This document shows positions 7,207 through 13,815 of a stretch of 13,815 bases of DNA, in pieces; the stretch's first letter is position 1, and each line of letters opens with the position of its first letter. The translations under genes were made by a program, and so were the position numbers. This DNA is from an uncultured Clostridia bacterium. GTDB lineage: Bacteria > Bacillota > Clostridia > Oscillospirales > Acutalibacteraceae. Location: contig CALCHE010000192.1 in NCBI GenBank assembly GCA_937901145.1, forward strand, positions 1 through 13,815, in the 5' to 3' direction. Below the pieces are notes generated by a model. It was not told the origin of the DNA. It was given only the letters and a program-made list of their open reading frames with translations, and made no database searches.

Positions 7207-7572
7207 TCATTCTGTGGGATTGATATCTGTGTTGTCCTTGTAAATTCCTTTGATAGTGCCGATTTCTTCTTCCAGGTCTTTGAGCTTATACATCGCCACA
7301 TTCGGCACTATGTAGCCGTCCTCCTCGCTCCATATAAGGACTGTGCCCTCAGGCACCTCCTCTGTCAGCACACTGCGAAGAGTGCTTTTTATTCCTGCCT
7401 GCTCCCACTCCTTGTTAACCTCTGTAGTGAGAACACAGTTTTTCATTGTCTGATGAACATCGCCCTTTTCCGTTCTTTCGTCGAACTCGGTCTCCTTTGT
7501 GACTGTTCTACCGTAATACTGTCTGAGACTGGGCTTTACTGTAAATAATTCATTGTTTTTCATAATTTCCAC
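7207..7572 (-). CDS. Uncharacterised 121-residue phage protein following the capsid gene
   Basis: The gene encodes 121 residues, ATG 7572 behind AAGGAG, TGA stop. A second ATG three codons in (MKNNE) is an alternative start. Residues 8-40 are polar and basic. The central part (about 40-75) looks helical. A compact block GTVLIWSEEDGYIVPNV (76-92) followed by MYKLKDLEEEIGTIKGIY (94-111) looks like a conserved phage signature, but I cannot name a family. There is no signal peptide, membrane segment or cysteine. It sits between two hairpins directly after the major capsid gene, which suggests expression in register with capsid protein. A capsid decoration or head-tail accessory role is possible but unproven. 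Confidence 0.7.
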   Translation of the reverse strand: MEIMKNNELFTVKPSLRQYYGRTVTKETEFDERTEKGDVHQTMKNCVLTTEVNKEWEQAGIKSTLRSVLTEEVPEGTVLIWSEEDGYIVPNVAMYKLKDLEEEIGTIKGIYKDNTDINPTE

Positions 7573-7585
7573 TCCTTGTAAAATT

Positions 7586-7615
7586 AAGAGGCCATCACAG
7601 GTGTGATAGCCTCTT
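7586..7615 (-). terminator. Stem-loop after the major capsid gene, attenuator or mRNA-stabilising hairpin
   Basis: Arms 7586-7599 and 7602-7615 pair over 14 positions around a very tight loop (effectively 4 bases once the closing A-U opens). The only imperfection is a C/A mismatch on the plus strand, which is a permitted G-U wobble in the minus-strand RNA, favouring function in the structural transcript. After the stem comes AATTTTA, a weak U tract, so partial termination or protection of capsid mRNA is more likely than full stop. The plus strand has a T-run after the hairpin, but no plus-strand gene ends here. Confidence 0.55.
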
Positions 7616-7626
7616 TTTTCTGTTTC

Positions 7627-8475
7627 TTATGCAGATTTCTTTGTCTTCAGGACATAGATTTCCTCGGGACGTACGATCTGTGCGCCGTAAACATAAAGGC
7701 CCTTGAGAGCATCTGTAAATGCATCGTGGGGGCGGTATGCCTCGACCTTTTCAATCTGCTCTGCGAAAGCAACCGCTCTGTCGGTACGAAGCACATTGTA
7801 GTATGCACCTTCTGCTTCTGCCAGGCAATTTTCGATACATACGAGAGCATTATTGATTTTACCCACAGCACCCTTCTTGAGAATTTCGGGGTTGTTTGTG
7901 GAAAGCTCGGTGAGCTGCTGACGGTATGTAGTGAATACCTTTGGAGCCACCTCGAAATAGAAAAGGTCATTAACCTTACAGTTGTGCTCATAAAGAGTAG
8001 CGAATCCATCTTCCACACTTGCCATAGCGTTGCTGTTTGTAAGTGTGATAACACTTGAGCAGGCAACCTGAGGCTTTTCGGGGTCGCTGGTGTTATCGGC
8101 AGCTGCCTTGATGATTCCTGCCACATACTTGTCGCCCTCGAGAGTGAGACCTCTTGAAGCCTCCTCAGAAAGAGCCTCCATAAGACCGGGAACAGACTGA
8201 GCCTTATCGATGTCCTCAATCTCAAAGTTGAAGTAATAAAACTGGTCGAGGCTTAAGGTGATCGAACTGTCTGTTGCACCCTCTCTGTCGATTTTATTGC
8301 CGGGCACATATTTTTTGATGGTAGGACGGTTAACAGAAAGGATTTTTACTTCCCTTGCGTTCTCGGTGTCCTTCTGATACTTGAATGTACAATGATTTCT
8401 CATTGATGTGATTGTGTTGAGTGACTTGAGAATAGATGCACTCCACACGGTTCTCTGAAAATGCTGAATAGACAT
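7627..8475 (-). CDS. Major capsid protein (HK97-fold type, podovirus-like)
   Basis: The gene encodes 282 residues, ATG 8475 behind AAAGGATG, stop TAA. It lies 33 bp after the scaffold gene, the standard capsid order. The N-terminus VWSASILKSLNTITSM (10-25) matches a common major-capsid start ('W-A-LL-L-K'). Next come strands with EVKILSVNRPTIKKY (42-56), the IT-L-LDQFYYFNFEIEDID block (72-89), which is typical of this capsid group, and a helix-rich spine segment (90-125). VRPEEIYVLKTK closes the last strand. There is no sign of a cleaved N-terminal delta domain, so assembly would rely on the separate scaffold. The short length (about 280) suits a small icosahedral head. A different-frame ORF of 192 codons inside it is a shadow. 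Confidence 0.85.
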   Translation of the reverse strand: MSIQHFQRTVWSASILKSLNTITSMRNHCTFKYQKDTENAREVKILSVNRPTIKKYVPGNKIDREGATDSSITLSLDQFYYFNFEIEDIDKAQSVPGLMEALSEEASRGLTLEGDKYVAGIIKAAADNTSDPEKPQVACSSVITLTNSNAMASVEDGFATLYEHNCKVNDLFYFEVAPKVFTTYRQQLTELSTNNPEILKKGAVGKINNALVCIENCLAEAEGAYYNVLRTDRAVAFAEQIEKVEAYRPHDAFTDALKGLYVYGAQIVRPEEIYVLKTKKSA

Positions 8476-8508
8476 TAACTTTCATCCTTTCTTTTAGGAA
8501 GGAAGTCC

Positions 8509-9300
8509 TCAGCCCTTTGTCATACTGCGCCTTACCTTTTCCCATACCTTAGGATCAGCAAGGTCCTTTTCACTGAGCTTTGCTATTTCCTCGGGAGAAT
8601 AGAATTCTTTCTCGGCAGATGCCTGCTGTGTCAGACTTCCTACAGTATTGATTTCTTTGTCGGGTAAGCTTTTGGTATAGAGCTCATAAATCTTCTTCGG
8701 CGGTGTCTTGGAGCCTTCGAAAAATGCGGCGAATTCCTTGAATTCAGCACTTTCGTACACATCCTTACCCACTCCGATTTCAGCGAAGGCTCTCTGTGCC
8801 TCAGTAGCATCAATATGCGCTGCGAGCTTTACGAAAACAGCCTTTTCTCTGTGACTCATATTCTCTAAACCGATTTTCTTAAGGCGGTCTGCTTCTTCGA
8901 TTACCTCTTCAATACCCGACTGGATAATCTCTTCCGCATCCGCATTTGCCAGAACAGCGATTTCTCTCTCACTTAATTCAGGCTTATTCGAAAAGGTTAC
9001 ACCCTTGCCCTCATAATGTTCCTTGAAGGCTGCAGTCATTTCCTCTACAGTTTCGAAGCCTGTTCCCGCTTTGAGAACATCGAAAAGACCGCCGTACTTG
9101 CTTTCATACTCCTTGCGGACCTTTGCTTCCTTACGGGCTGCTCTTTTTCCTGCTGCTTCGTTCACCGCTTCGTGAAACTGTGACTTTGTGAATACTCTTT
9201 CCTCTGCAGGCTCTGTTACCTGCTCAGTGATTTCTTCTGTGGTTACTGCATCCACATTTTCAGTAACTTCTTCTGTTACAAGGTTTTCGTTAAATTCCAT
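8509..9300 (-). CDS. Capsid assembly scaffolding protein
   Basis: The gene encodes 263 residues, ATG 9300 behind GAAAGGA, TGA stop. It is highly charged and helical. The first ~35 residues are acidic and rich in Thr/Val/Glu (repeats of VTE, ITE). Lys/Arg-rich coiled coil with KRAARKEAKVRKEYESKYG spans about 50-72, and further acidic helices lie at 95-170. The C-terminus, FYSPEEIAKLSEKDLADPKVW then VRRSM (about 232-260), is a pattern I associate with Firmicutes phage scaffolds, whose C-terminal helices contact coat protein. Position between portal and major capsid is diagnostic. No protease motif is seen, so the scaffold probably exits intact or is degraded elsewhere. Confidence 0.8.
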   Translation of the reverse strand: MEFNENLVTEEVTENVDAVTTEEITEQVTEPAEERVFTKSQFHEAVNEAAGKRAARKEAKVRKEYESKYGGLFDVLKAGTGFETVEEMTAAFKEHYEGKGVTFSNKPELSEREIAVLANADAEEIIQSGIEEVIEEADRLKKIGLENMSHREKAVFVKLAAHIDATEAQRAFAEIGVGKDVYESAEFKEFAAFFEGSKTPPKKIYELYTKSLPDKEINTVGSLTQQASAEKEFYSPEEIAKLSEKDLADPKVWEKVRRSMTKG

Positions 9301-9384
9301 AACTTTTTTCCTTTCATATTTTTTCGTTGGTGTTTTGCTTCACCGATTCCATACAGTTTAACGGCATAAATGCTTGGCCAATAT

Positions 9385-9418
9385 AAAAAAGCGCCGGGGA
9401 GACAATATTTTGACGCTT
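9385..9418 (-). terminator. Rho-independent terminator downstream of the portal gene
   Basis: Starting 11 bp after the portal stop, GACGCTT (9412-9418) and AAGCGCC (9389-9395) form a 7 bp stem in the minus-strand RNA (one U-G pair) with a 16-base loop, followed by a run of six U (9390-9385). The large loop suggests leaky termination. It would split the packaging genes from scaffold and capsid, which then need readthrough or their own promoter. I found no convincing -35/-10 pair in 9301-9384. Confidence 0.6.
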
Positions 9419-9429
9419 AATTACCGTTT

Positions 9430-11127
9430 TTATGCTACACCTTCCAGCTGTCTCTCAGCCTCAGCCATCTGTAAAGCCTGCTGCTCGGGGCTTCCCGATA
9501 TAAACTGATTGAATCTCTGCTGAACGAGCTGTGCATCAGCCTTAATCTGTGCGATCTTGTTCATCTCTGCTTCCATATTCTCGAGTATCTTAAGCAGCTT
9601 CTGCTTCGGCGCTACACTGTCATCGTCGAGAGCCTCCACATAAACCTTAAGCTCCTGGTATCTCTGCACATTGAACATTCCCTGCACGAAAAGATTTTCC
9701 AGAGTCTGCTCCTGTGCGAATTTATCGAAAACACTCTTTGGAGTGATGTCGATTTTAACTGTAGCCTGCAGGGTACGAAGAACACTCTGAGGCACGATAA
9801 CAACCTGAATGAATTCGTTTCCTGCTTCATCCTTAAGCTCCTCTTCCATAGCGATTCCTTTCGCAGAATGAACGATAAGATATTCGAGCCATATCTTAGC
9901 CACATCCTCGAGGAAGTTTTTGAATCCTTCTCTCTGCTCGGTCATCGGTGCCTGTGAAGCCTGCTGAACGGCTAAAATAGCCTTACCGGAGGCACTTTCG
10001 GGATTCACCTGTCCCGTTGCCACATCACCCGCACCTGCGAGCTCTCTTGTGACATTGATGAGTTCTTCCTGTATTCCTTTTGCATCGGGAGAAATCTGGG
10101 CAGGATTTAAGGTACCGATAACCTTTCTTACATCCTCGACTGTCTGCCCCTTTGTCTTGATTGTGCTGCCTACTGTTTTGAGCGCTTCAGGGTTGGAGAT
10201 TTTTTCCGTATTGACTACCTTATAAGGGAATGCCTGGTCTCTTACTGTAATCAGACGGCGCATAACTGTTTTATTTACTTCGATCTGATTCGGTATAAGG
10301 CCTCTTACCTCGCCCTCACCTCTTGCAGAGCCTGCCTTGTCTTCCCAGTTTAAATGTGCGAAGGGATAAAGAGTTATGCCCAAATCCATACTCTTGACTA
10401 TATCCACAAAACGGGTGGATATATCCATGTGGACAGTGCCGTTCTTTCGGTAAAATTTGTAAACAAGAGTAACTCTGTCGTCTACCTCTTCCTTGGCCGC
10501 TTCTCCGCTTTGCTCATAGGTATCGTTGTCACCCGTAATGTTTCTTATATCCTCATATTTTACTCCGTTAGCCTCTGCGAACTCCCGGGCATTTAACACA
10601 GACATTCTCTTACCGTAAAGGATATAAGGCTGGCTCTGAATATCGTCGCTGTTTTCGTCACCGTAAAAGATGTCGCCCTTCTTCACGACCTCGTTTACAG
10701 GCATTTTTCTCTTTTTATCGAAATCGACGAAGATAATGCCCTCATCGTTTATGGCCGCATCCTTTGTCACCTTGCGACCTTTTACGTCCATCTTATCCTG
10801 TTCCCATATTTTCTGTGCATATCTGTTAAGCATTCTGCAGTAGCCCTCTGCCTTTCGGGCGAAATCGGGGTTTTCGAAATTCTGAGAGGAATAATTGATG
10901 GCATAAAGGTTACTGTGAATAACCGAAAGCTTGTATTTAACTATGGGCTTGATAAAATTAATCTGTACCCTTTCCACATCGCCGAGCTTTGCGCCTGCCC
11001 ACTGGTCACCGTTGTACATTCTGTAGTTACGGTCAGTGTCGGTAAAGACATTTCTCATTCTGTGGAAATTTTTACCTTTTTCGAAAAGGCTCCATATATA
11101 AGTCTTTTCGATTTCTTCTCTGTACAT
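9430..11127 (-). CDS. Portal protein
   Basis: The gene encodes 565 residues, ATG 11127 one base after the upstream stop, behind AAGGAT, stop TAA. The N-terminus shows the portal pattern NYRMYNGDQW (34-43) and VQINFIKPIVKYKLS (54-68), a helical clip region follows, then NWEDKAGSARGEGEVRGLIP (260-279) and a long helix NQIEVNKTVMRRLI (280-293). The channel region GAGDVATGQVNPESASGKAI (365-384) followed by a helical stem is highly typical of podovirus portals. The C-terminus (500-565) is Gln/Ala/Glu-rich coiled coil, the probable barrel tail. The protein forms the dodecameric DNA channel at one capsid vertex and docks the terminase and the adaptor. Length and neighbours (terminase before, scaffold after) agree. 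Confidence 0.9.
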   Translation of the reverse strand: MYREEIEKTYIWSLFEKGKNFHRMRNVFTDTDRNYRMYNGDQWAGAKLGDVERVQINFIKPIVKYKLSVIHSNLYAINYSSQNFENPDFARKAEGYCRMLNRYAQKIWEQDKMDVKGRKVTKDAAINDEGIIFVDFDKKRKMPVNEVVKKGDIFYGDENSDDIQSQPYILYGKRMSVLNAREFAEANGVKYEDIRNITGDNDTYEQSGEAAKEEVDDRVTLVYKFYRKNGTVHMDISTRFVDIVKSMDLGITLYPFAHLNWEDKAGSARGEGEVRGLIPNQIEVNKTVMRRLITVRDQAFPYKVVNTEKISNPEALKTVGSTIKTKGQTVEDVRKVIGTLNPAQISPDAKGIQEELINVTRELAGAGDVATGQVNPESASGKAILAVQQASQAPMTEQREGFKNFLEDVAKIWLEYLIVHSAKGIAMEEELKDEAGNEFIQVVIVPQSVLRTLQATVKIDITPKSVFDKFAQEQTLENLFVQGMFNVQRYQELKVYVEALDDDSVAPKQKLLKILENMEAEMNKIAQIKADAQLVQQRFNQFISGSPEQQALQMAEAERQLEGVA

Positions 11128-11128
11128 A

Positions 11129-11374
11129 TCAGTTCACATCCTTCTGTCCGAATTCTGTTCCGTTGTAGTTGTTGATGTTCTCCATAATCTGCCTGTTTCT
11201 TTCCTGCTCTCTGTCGAGCTCTTTTCTCGCCTGTGCCTCCCTGACGGCTTTTACGGGGTTAAGAGTAGGTATTTCTACCTCTTCGCCCTTAACCACCTTC
11301 TGACCTACCTTAACGCCGAAAAGAAGGCAGCAGATGTTCATAACACCCACTGCAATAATCAATAAAATATCCAT
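11129..11374 (-). CDS. Small phage membrane-anchored coiled-coil protein
   Basis: The gene encodes 81 residues, ATG 11374 with AAGGAG just upstream and 11 bp after the terminase stop. Residues 2-22 (DILLIIAVGVMNICCLLFGV) are one hydrophobic transmembrane helix or uncleaved signal anchor. A basic and charged helix follows from about 40 to 65 (REAQARKELDREQERNRQ), and the tail is NYNGTEFGQKDV. Proteins of this layout often sit between terminase and portal in Firmicutes phages, and their role is unknown to me. A membrane position during packaging or assembly can be inferred from the helix only. The tight spacing to portal (1 bp) implies translational coupling. Confidence 0.8.
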   Translation of the reverse strand: MDILLIIAVGVMNICCLLFGVKVGQKVVKGEEVEIPTLNPVKAVREAQARKELDREQERNRQIMENINNYNGTEFGQKDVN

Positions 11375-11385
11375 AATCTTACTCC

Positions 11386-13233
11386 TTATATCACTATGAC
11401 CTGTCCGCCGAGGACGTTGTCATTATCATAAAAATCATCTGTACCGAATTCATCGTACCACTCGGGAATAAGCGGCTCCTCATCGAAGATTACCTGCTCC
11501 CTTATCTGATGCGCTATGGCAAGACCCATCATTTCATCATCGTGTCCGCCCTCAGGAGCTTCTATCCTGCCTTTTTTGTTTTTGATGATGGTGAGAAGCT
11601 CTTCCAGTGTGTCTTTATCGTTGATGGTGTCGCTGTGCTCTCTTACTATCTCGATAAGCCGTGAAATAATCGGCGACCTTGTAAGCTTTGTAGTCTTAAA
11701 ACCGAAACGCTTCTCTTTCTTACCTGTGTATTCATCCATAACCTCACGAACATACTGCTTAGGATATCCGAGCCGCTGAAGCTCCATAATCGGATAGGTG
11801 TCGAAATTTGTTTCGATACCTATGAGCGCCCACTTATAATAGGCTCCGAGACAGTACATCTGCTTTGTGTACTGGTCTGAATCGAACTGCTGTTTAAGCT
11901 TTGCCACCTGCATTCCAGTTTTAGCATCGAGAACGTGGCCGTTATAGAAATCGCTTCCGTCACCTGCGGTGTCCCCGCCTAAACAGTACTCGGTGAATTC
12001 GGGCTGATTTGGGAGATAGAAAAGCTTTATGTAGCCGTTCTTATCGTTTACCCATCTGATGTTCCTTATCTTCAGACCGTCATAATCGTAAATGAAATAT
12101 CCTGTCTTGATGGGCTTCGGTATATGGTCGAGCCTTTTGAGAATAACCTCTGTATCAAAGACTGTTTTACCGGAAAGAAGAAAGGCTTCTGCAGGTGTAC
12201 AGGGGTATTCCTGTTTGATAAGGTCTTTATCGATATACTTGTAATACTTGTTCCAGTACCAGTGAAGCTGTTCATCATCGAGCTTCTTTTCTTCCTTAAG
12301 CCATTCAAGCCTCTGAATTATCCAGTTTACCTCTTCATCATTAAGCTTCGGATAAGCCTTTAACCACTCAAACCTTAGACTGCTCTTGTTTTTGGAGCCG
12401 ATAAACTTCAGAAAATTCTGTCGGTCATCTTCGGCATAAAAGGGTATTCTGTACTCGGGTGTTTTCCACCATTCATAAAAGCAGTTGATATGTGCTCCGC
12501 TGTTCCACATCTTCTGGTAATCGTTGTAGCCGTTAGCGGTGCTTTCGTATATCTTGATGCAGTTTCGGGTGAAGGCTTCACCGAGAGCTGCCTGTATGGG
12601 AGATATACCGTCAGTCCAGAAAGCGCATTCAGAACCGTGGAAGAAGTTTACCGTTCTCGAACGTCCCACATCCTTTGTTGCCGTGTCTACCGCCCAGGAA
12701 GAATTTATCTTCTCGAAAAGCAGTTGCTTTCTGTTGTTGAACTTCTCTGTAGGCCTGAGAGCATCGGGGAGCTGACCGTAAGGAAACTTTGCCTTGTTCT
12801 GGAATATAGCCTCCGCATTGTCGCTCTTGTCAGCCAGAGTATAGCCCTGAAAGTTTCTGTTGAGAATACTGCAGGAAAGCTGATATGCCGTTACTAAGGT
12901 CGTAAAGCCCTGCTGTCTGCCCTTGAGAACGAGAAGCGATATCTCGGGTATCTTGCCCTCATTGAAGTCCTCTATAGCCTTATTGAGCGTACCTATGAAA
13001 TCTTGCTGAACATCGTTGAGAAAGAAAGGCATAGTCTTCTGATTTTTGTCTACTACGATAAAGCACAGCTCGATGAGCTTTTCGGGGTTTCTCTTTATTT
13101 CATCGAGTAAAGCTTTATTTGAAGCCATTTCATTGACCACAGCCTCACGGAAGGCCTTATCATAGTCGATACTGCCCTTTTCCTTCCATTTTTCCTTTCT
13201 CTTTGAAATAAGAAAGTCAGCCGTATATGTCAT
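11386..13233 (-). CDS. terL: Terminase large subunit (packaging ATPase and nuclease)
   Basis: The gene encodes 615 residues, ATG 13233-13231 overlapping the small-subunit TGA, stop TAA. The N-terminal ATPase domain has a variant Walker A, KGRQQGFTT (104-112), of the kind common in phage terminases (R/KQ-G-ST), a Walker B-like VNFFHGSE (195-202) with the catalytic Glu last, and a coupling motif STANG (231-235). The C-terminal nuclease domain has the RNase H-like acidic set: GGDTAGDGSD (D421), IGIETN (E474) and GGHDDEMMG (D565/D566). All key residues are present, so the enzyme looks intact. It cuts concatemeric DNA and pumps it through the portal. The acidic C-terminus (595-606) is a possible portal-docking tail. 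Packaging mode (pac or cos) cannot be told from this window. Confidence 0.95.
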   Translation of the reverse strand: MTYTADFLISKRKEKWKEKGSIDYDKAFREAVVNEMASNKALLDEIKRNPEKLIELCFIVVDKNQKTMPFFLNDVQQDFIGTLNKAIEDFNEGKIPEISLLVLKGRQQGFTTLVTAYQLSCSILNRNFQGYTLADKSDNAEAIFQNKAKFPYGQLPDALRPTEKFNNRKQLLFEKINSSWAVDTATKDVGRSRTVNFFHGSECAFWTDGISPIQAALGEAFTRNCIKIYESTANGYNDYQKMWNSGAHINCFYEWWKTPEYRIPFYAEDDRQNFLKFIGSKNKSSLRFEWLKAYPKLNDEEVNWIIQRLEWLKEEKKLDDEQLHWYWNKYYKYIDKDLIKQEYPCTPAEAFLLSGKTVFDTEVILKRLDHIPKPIKTGYFIYDYDGLKIRNIRWVNDKNGYIKLFYLPNQPEFTEYCLGGDTAGDGSDFYNGHVLDAKTGMQVAKLKQQFDSDQYTKQMYCLGAYYKWALIGIETNFDTYPIMELQRLGYPKQYVREVMDEYTGKKEKRFGFKTTKLTRSPIISRLIEIVREHSDTINDKDTLEELLTIIKNKKGRIEAPEGGHDDEMMGLAIAHQIREQVIFDEEPLIPEWYDEFGTDDFYDNDNVLGGQVIVI

Positions 13234-13616
13234 ATCAGGTCTTCTATCTTCTGCGCTACCGTCACAGAACCCTTGAGATTTATATCAGGCTTGTCGCCCG
13301 CTCTGTCGAGGATCTCCTTACATGCGGCAAGAACAACCTTTTTGTCGTGGCTGTCAACCAGCTCCACCAGCTTATCGAGAGCCTTCTGAGCCTTCGTTCT
13401 GTACACTCTTTTTCTTGTCTCGTCGGCAATCTTCAGCAGCCTCTCATACTCTTCTGTGAAAGCAGGTGTTTTTTCACTGTTCAGCCAGTTAGAAAGTGTG
13501 TTTTTTGAAATTTTCAATTCTTCGGCAATTTCACTGTGTTTTAAGTCTGTATTCATCAGTAAATCCAAGGCCTTACGCTGTTTTGCGCTAAGTGCCGATT
13601 TTTCCAAATTTTTCAA
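13230..13616 (-). CDS. terS: Terminase small subunit (phage DNA-recognition HTH protein)
   Basis: The gene encodes 128 residues. The chosen start is TTG 13616-13614; no in-frame ATG is found until residue 21, and only a weak purine-rich stretch (GGGAAAGG, about 14-20 nt away) lies upstream, suggesting low expression. Residues about 24-48 form a helix-turn-helix (LKHSEIAEELKISKNTLSNW) typical of phage small terminases. A coiled-coil oligomerisation stretch follows (about 55-95) and a C-terminal segment that includes DRAGDKP (104-110). It recognises the packaging site and recruits the large subunit. Its stop overlaps the large-subunit start (ATGA), as is normal for terS-terL pairs. Confidence 0.85.
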   Translation of the reverse strand: MKNLEKSALSAKQRKALDLLMNTDLKHSEIAEELKISKNTLSNWLNSEKTPAFTEEYERLLKIADETRKRVYRTKAQKALDKLVELVDSHDKKVVLAACKEILDRAGDKPDINLKGSVTVAQKIEDLI

Positions 13617-13650
13617 AATTTTCTCACAACCTTTCCCTTCTGACTAAAAA

Positions 13651-13679
13651 ATACTGTTATTAAAAACTATAAATGTAAA
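13651..13679 (-). promoter_or_regulatory. Possible promoter of the terminase-led late operon
   Basis: In the AT-rich leader between the upstream terminator and the small terminase, the minus strand reads TTTACA (13679-13674, 5 of 6 to the -35 consensus), then 17 bp, then CAGTAT (13656-13651, 3 of 6 to the -10). The -10 is poor, so the region may use a phage-encoded activator or another start. This is the best candidate only. Confidence 0.3.
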
Positions 13680-13713
13680 AAAATCTGCTCTTTCTGCACT
13701 TTCACTCTAACAC

Positions 13714-13737
13714 AAAAACCGCCCTTTCGGACGGCTT
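13714..13737 (-). terminator. Strong Rho-independent terminator insulating the late operon
   Basis: In the minus-strand RNA, CCGTCC (13734-13729), a GAAA tetraloop and GGGCGG (13724-13719) form a GC-rich stem (one U-G pair, extendable by two A-U and one G-U pair at the base), followed at once by UUUUU (13718-13714). This is a textbook intrinsic terminator. It ends transcripts arriving from beyond the right edge and isolates the leader of the terminase genes. Confidence 0.8.
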
Positions 13738-13767
13738 TGCAGTAGGAATATAAATATTGGAGGACAC

Positions 13768-13815
13768 ATGAAAAAATCAGCAGTTTTGCATCTTTCCCAC
13801 TTGTCTACACTATCA
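13768..13815 (+). CDS. Possible divergent ORF, first 16 codons, partial at the right edge
   Basis: ATG 13768 on the plus strand follows GGAGG (13759-13763) with a short 4-base spacer. The open frame reads MKKSAVLHLSHLSTLS to the window edge. No family is recognisable from 16 residues. It would be the only plus-strand gene, pointing away from the late operon. Alternatively the block belongs to non-coding DNA flanking the neighbouring terminator. Confidence 0.3.
   Translation, partial: MKKSAVLHLSHLSTLS

Noticed and set aside
7586..7615. Plus-strand terminator reading of the hairpin (T-run on the plus strand)
   Set aside because: No plus-strand gene ends nearby, and the stem pairs better in the minus-strand RNA.
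7647..8225. 192-codon minus-strand ORF in another frame inside the major capsid gene
   Set aside because: Low-complexity Arg/Ser/Leu composition, no Shine-Dalgarno site, and complete overlap with a clear capsid gene. It is a codon-bias shadow.
9374..9381. 8 bp palindrome TTGGCCAA upstream of the scaffold gene
   Set aside because: Too short to be more than chance, with no repeat partner or promoter context.
13684..13696. Direct repeat of TCTGC in the leader, considered as a packaging or operator site
   Set aside because: Two 5 bp copies are not enough to support a binding site.
13707..13815. Minus-strand open frame entering from the right edge and ending at TAG 13709-13707
   Set aside because: It runs straight through the strong terminator hairpin and its U tract, so it is unlikely to be coding and was not counted as a gene stopping at TAG.
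1..13815. Search for CRISPR arrays, diversity-generating retroelement parts, tRNAs, integrase or defence genes
   Set aside because: No regularly spaced repeats, reverse transcriptase motif, cloverleaf or recombinase motif was seen. The window is accounted for by virion and packaging genes.

Overview
This 13.8 kb window is the late (virion structure and DNA packaging) region of a tailed phage or prophage with a short-tailed, podovirus-like plan. The host is probably a Clostridia-type Firmicute: Shine-Dalgarno sites are strong and A/G-rich (AGGAGG, AAGGAG, GAGGTGA), intrinsic terminators are compact, and the proteins resemble those of gut Clostridia phages. No host gene, tRNA, CRISPR array, insertion sequence or integrase is visible, so prophage and free phage cannot be told apart. 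All assignments come from reading the sequence and were not checked against a database.

Every confident gene is on the minus strand, so transcription runs from high to low coordinates. In that order they are: small terminase (13616-13230), large terminase (13233-11386), a small membrane-anchored coiled-coil protein (11374-11129), portal (11127-9430), a terminator, scaffold (9300-8509), major capsid protein (8475-7627), a hairpin, a 121-residue unknown protein (7572-7207), a hairpin-rich 200 bp gap with a 21-codon ORF, a BppU-like tail or fibre protein (7007-6450), a fibre or receptor-binding protein (6453-5506), a head-tail adaptor (5493-4930), a large beta-rich tail hub or stopper protein (4930-3191), a coiled-coil presumed ejection protein (3183-2206), and a large hydrophobic, coiled-coil and metallopeptidase protein running off the left edge (2190 to beyond 1). 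There is no tape measure, tail tube or sheath gene, which supports the podovirus reading. Many genes overlap by ATGA or lie a few bases apart, so this is one late operon punctuated by hairpins that may set protein ratios.

The most striking feature is in the last gene. Its frame meets a single TAG at 217-219, 25 residues after the HEVMH zinc site, then stays open for 72 codons to the window edge. The continuation reads like the rest of the same domain. None of the 12 complete genes stops at TAG (7 TGA, 5 TAA). Amber suppression or recoding, a fresh nonsense mutation, and a sequencing error all remain possible. Secondary points are an 11-A run in the ejection-protein gene where slippage would truncate the product, overlapping hairpins after the 121-residue gene, an apparent remnant of a lost tail gene, and fibre genes placed between capsid and connector genes.

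The right edge (13617-13815) holds an AT-rich leader with a possible promoter, a classic minus-strand terminator that insulates the operon, and the first 16 codons of a possible divergent plus-strand ORF.
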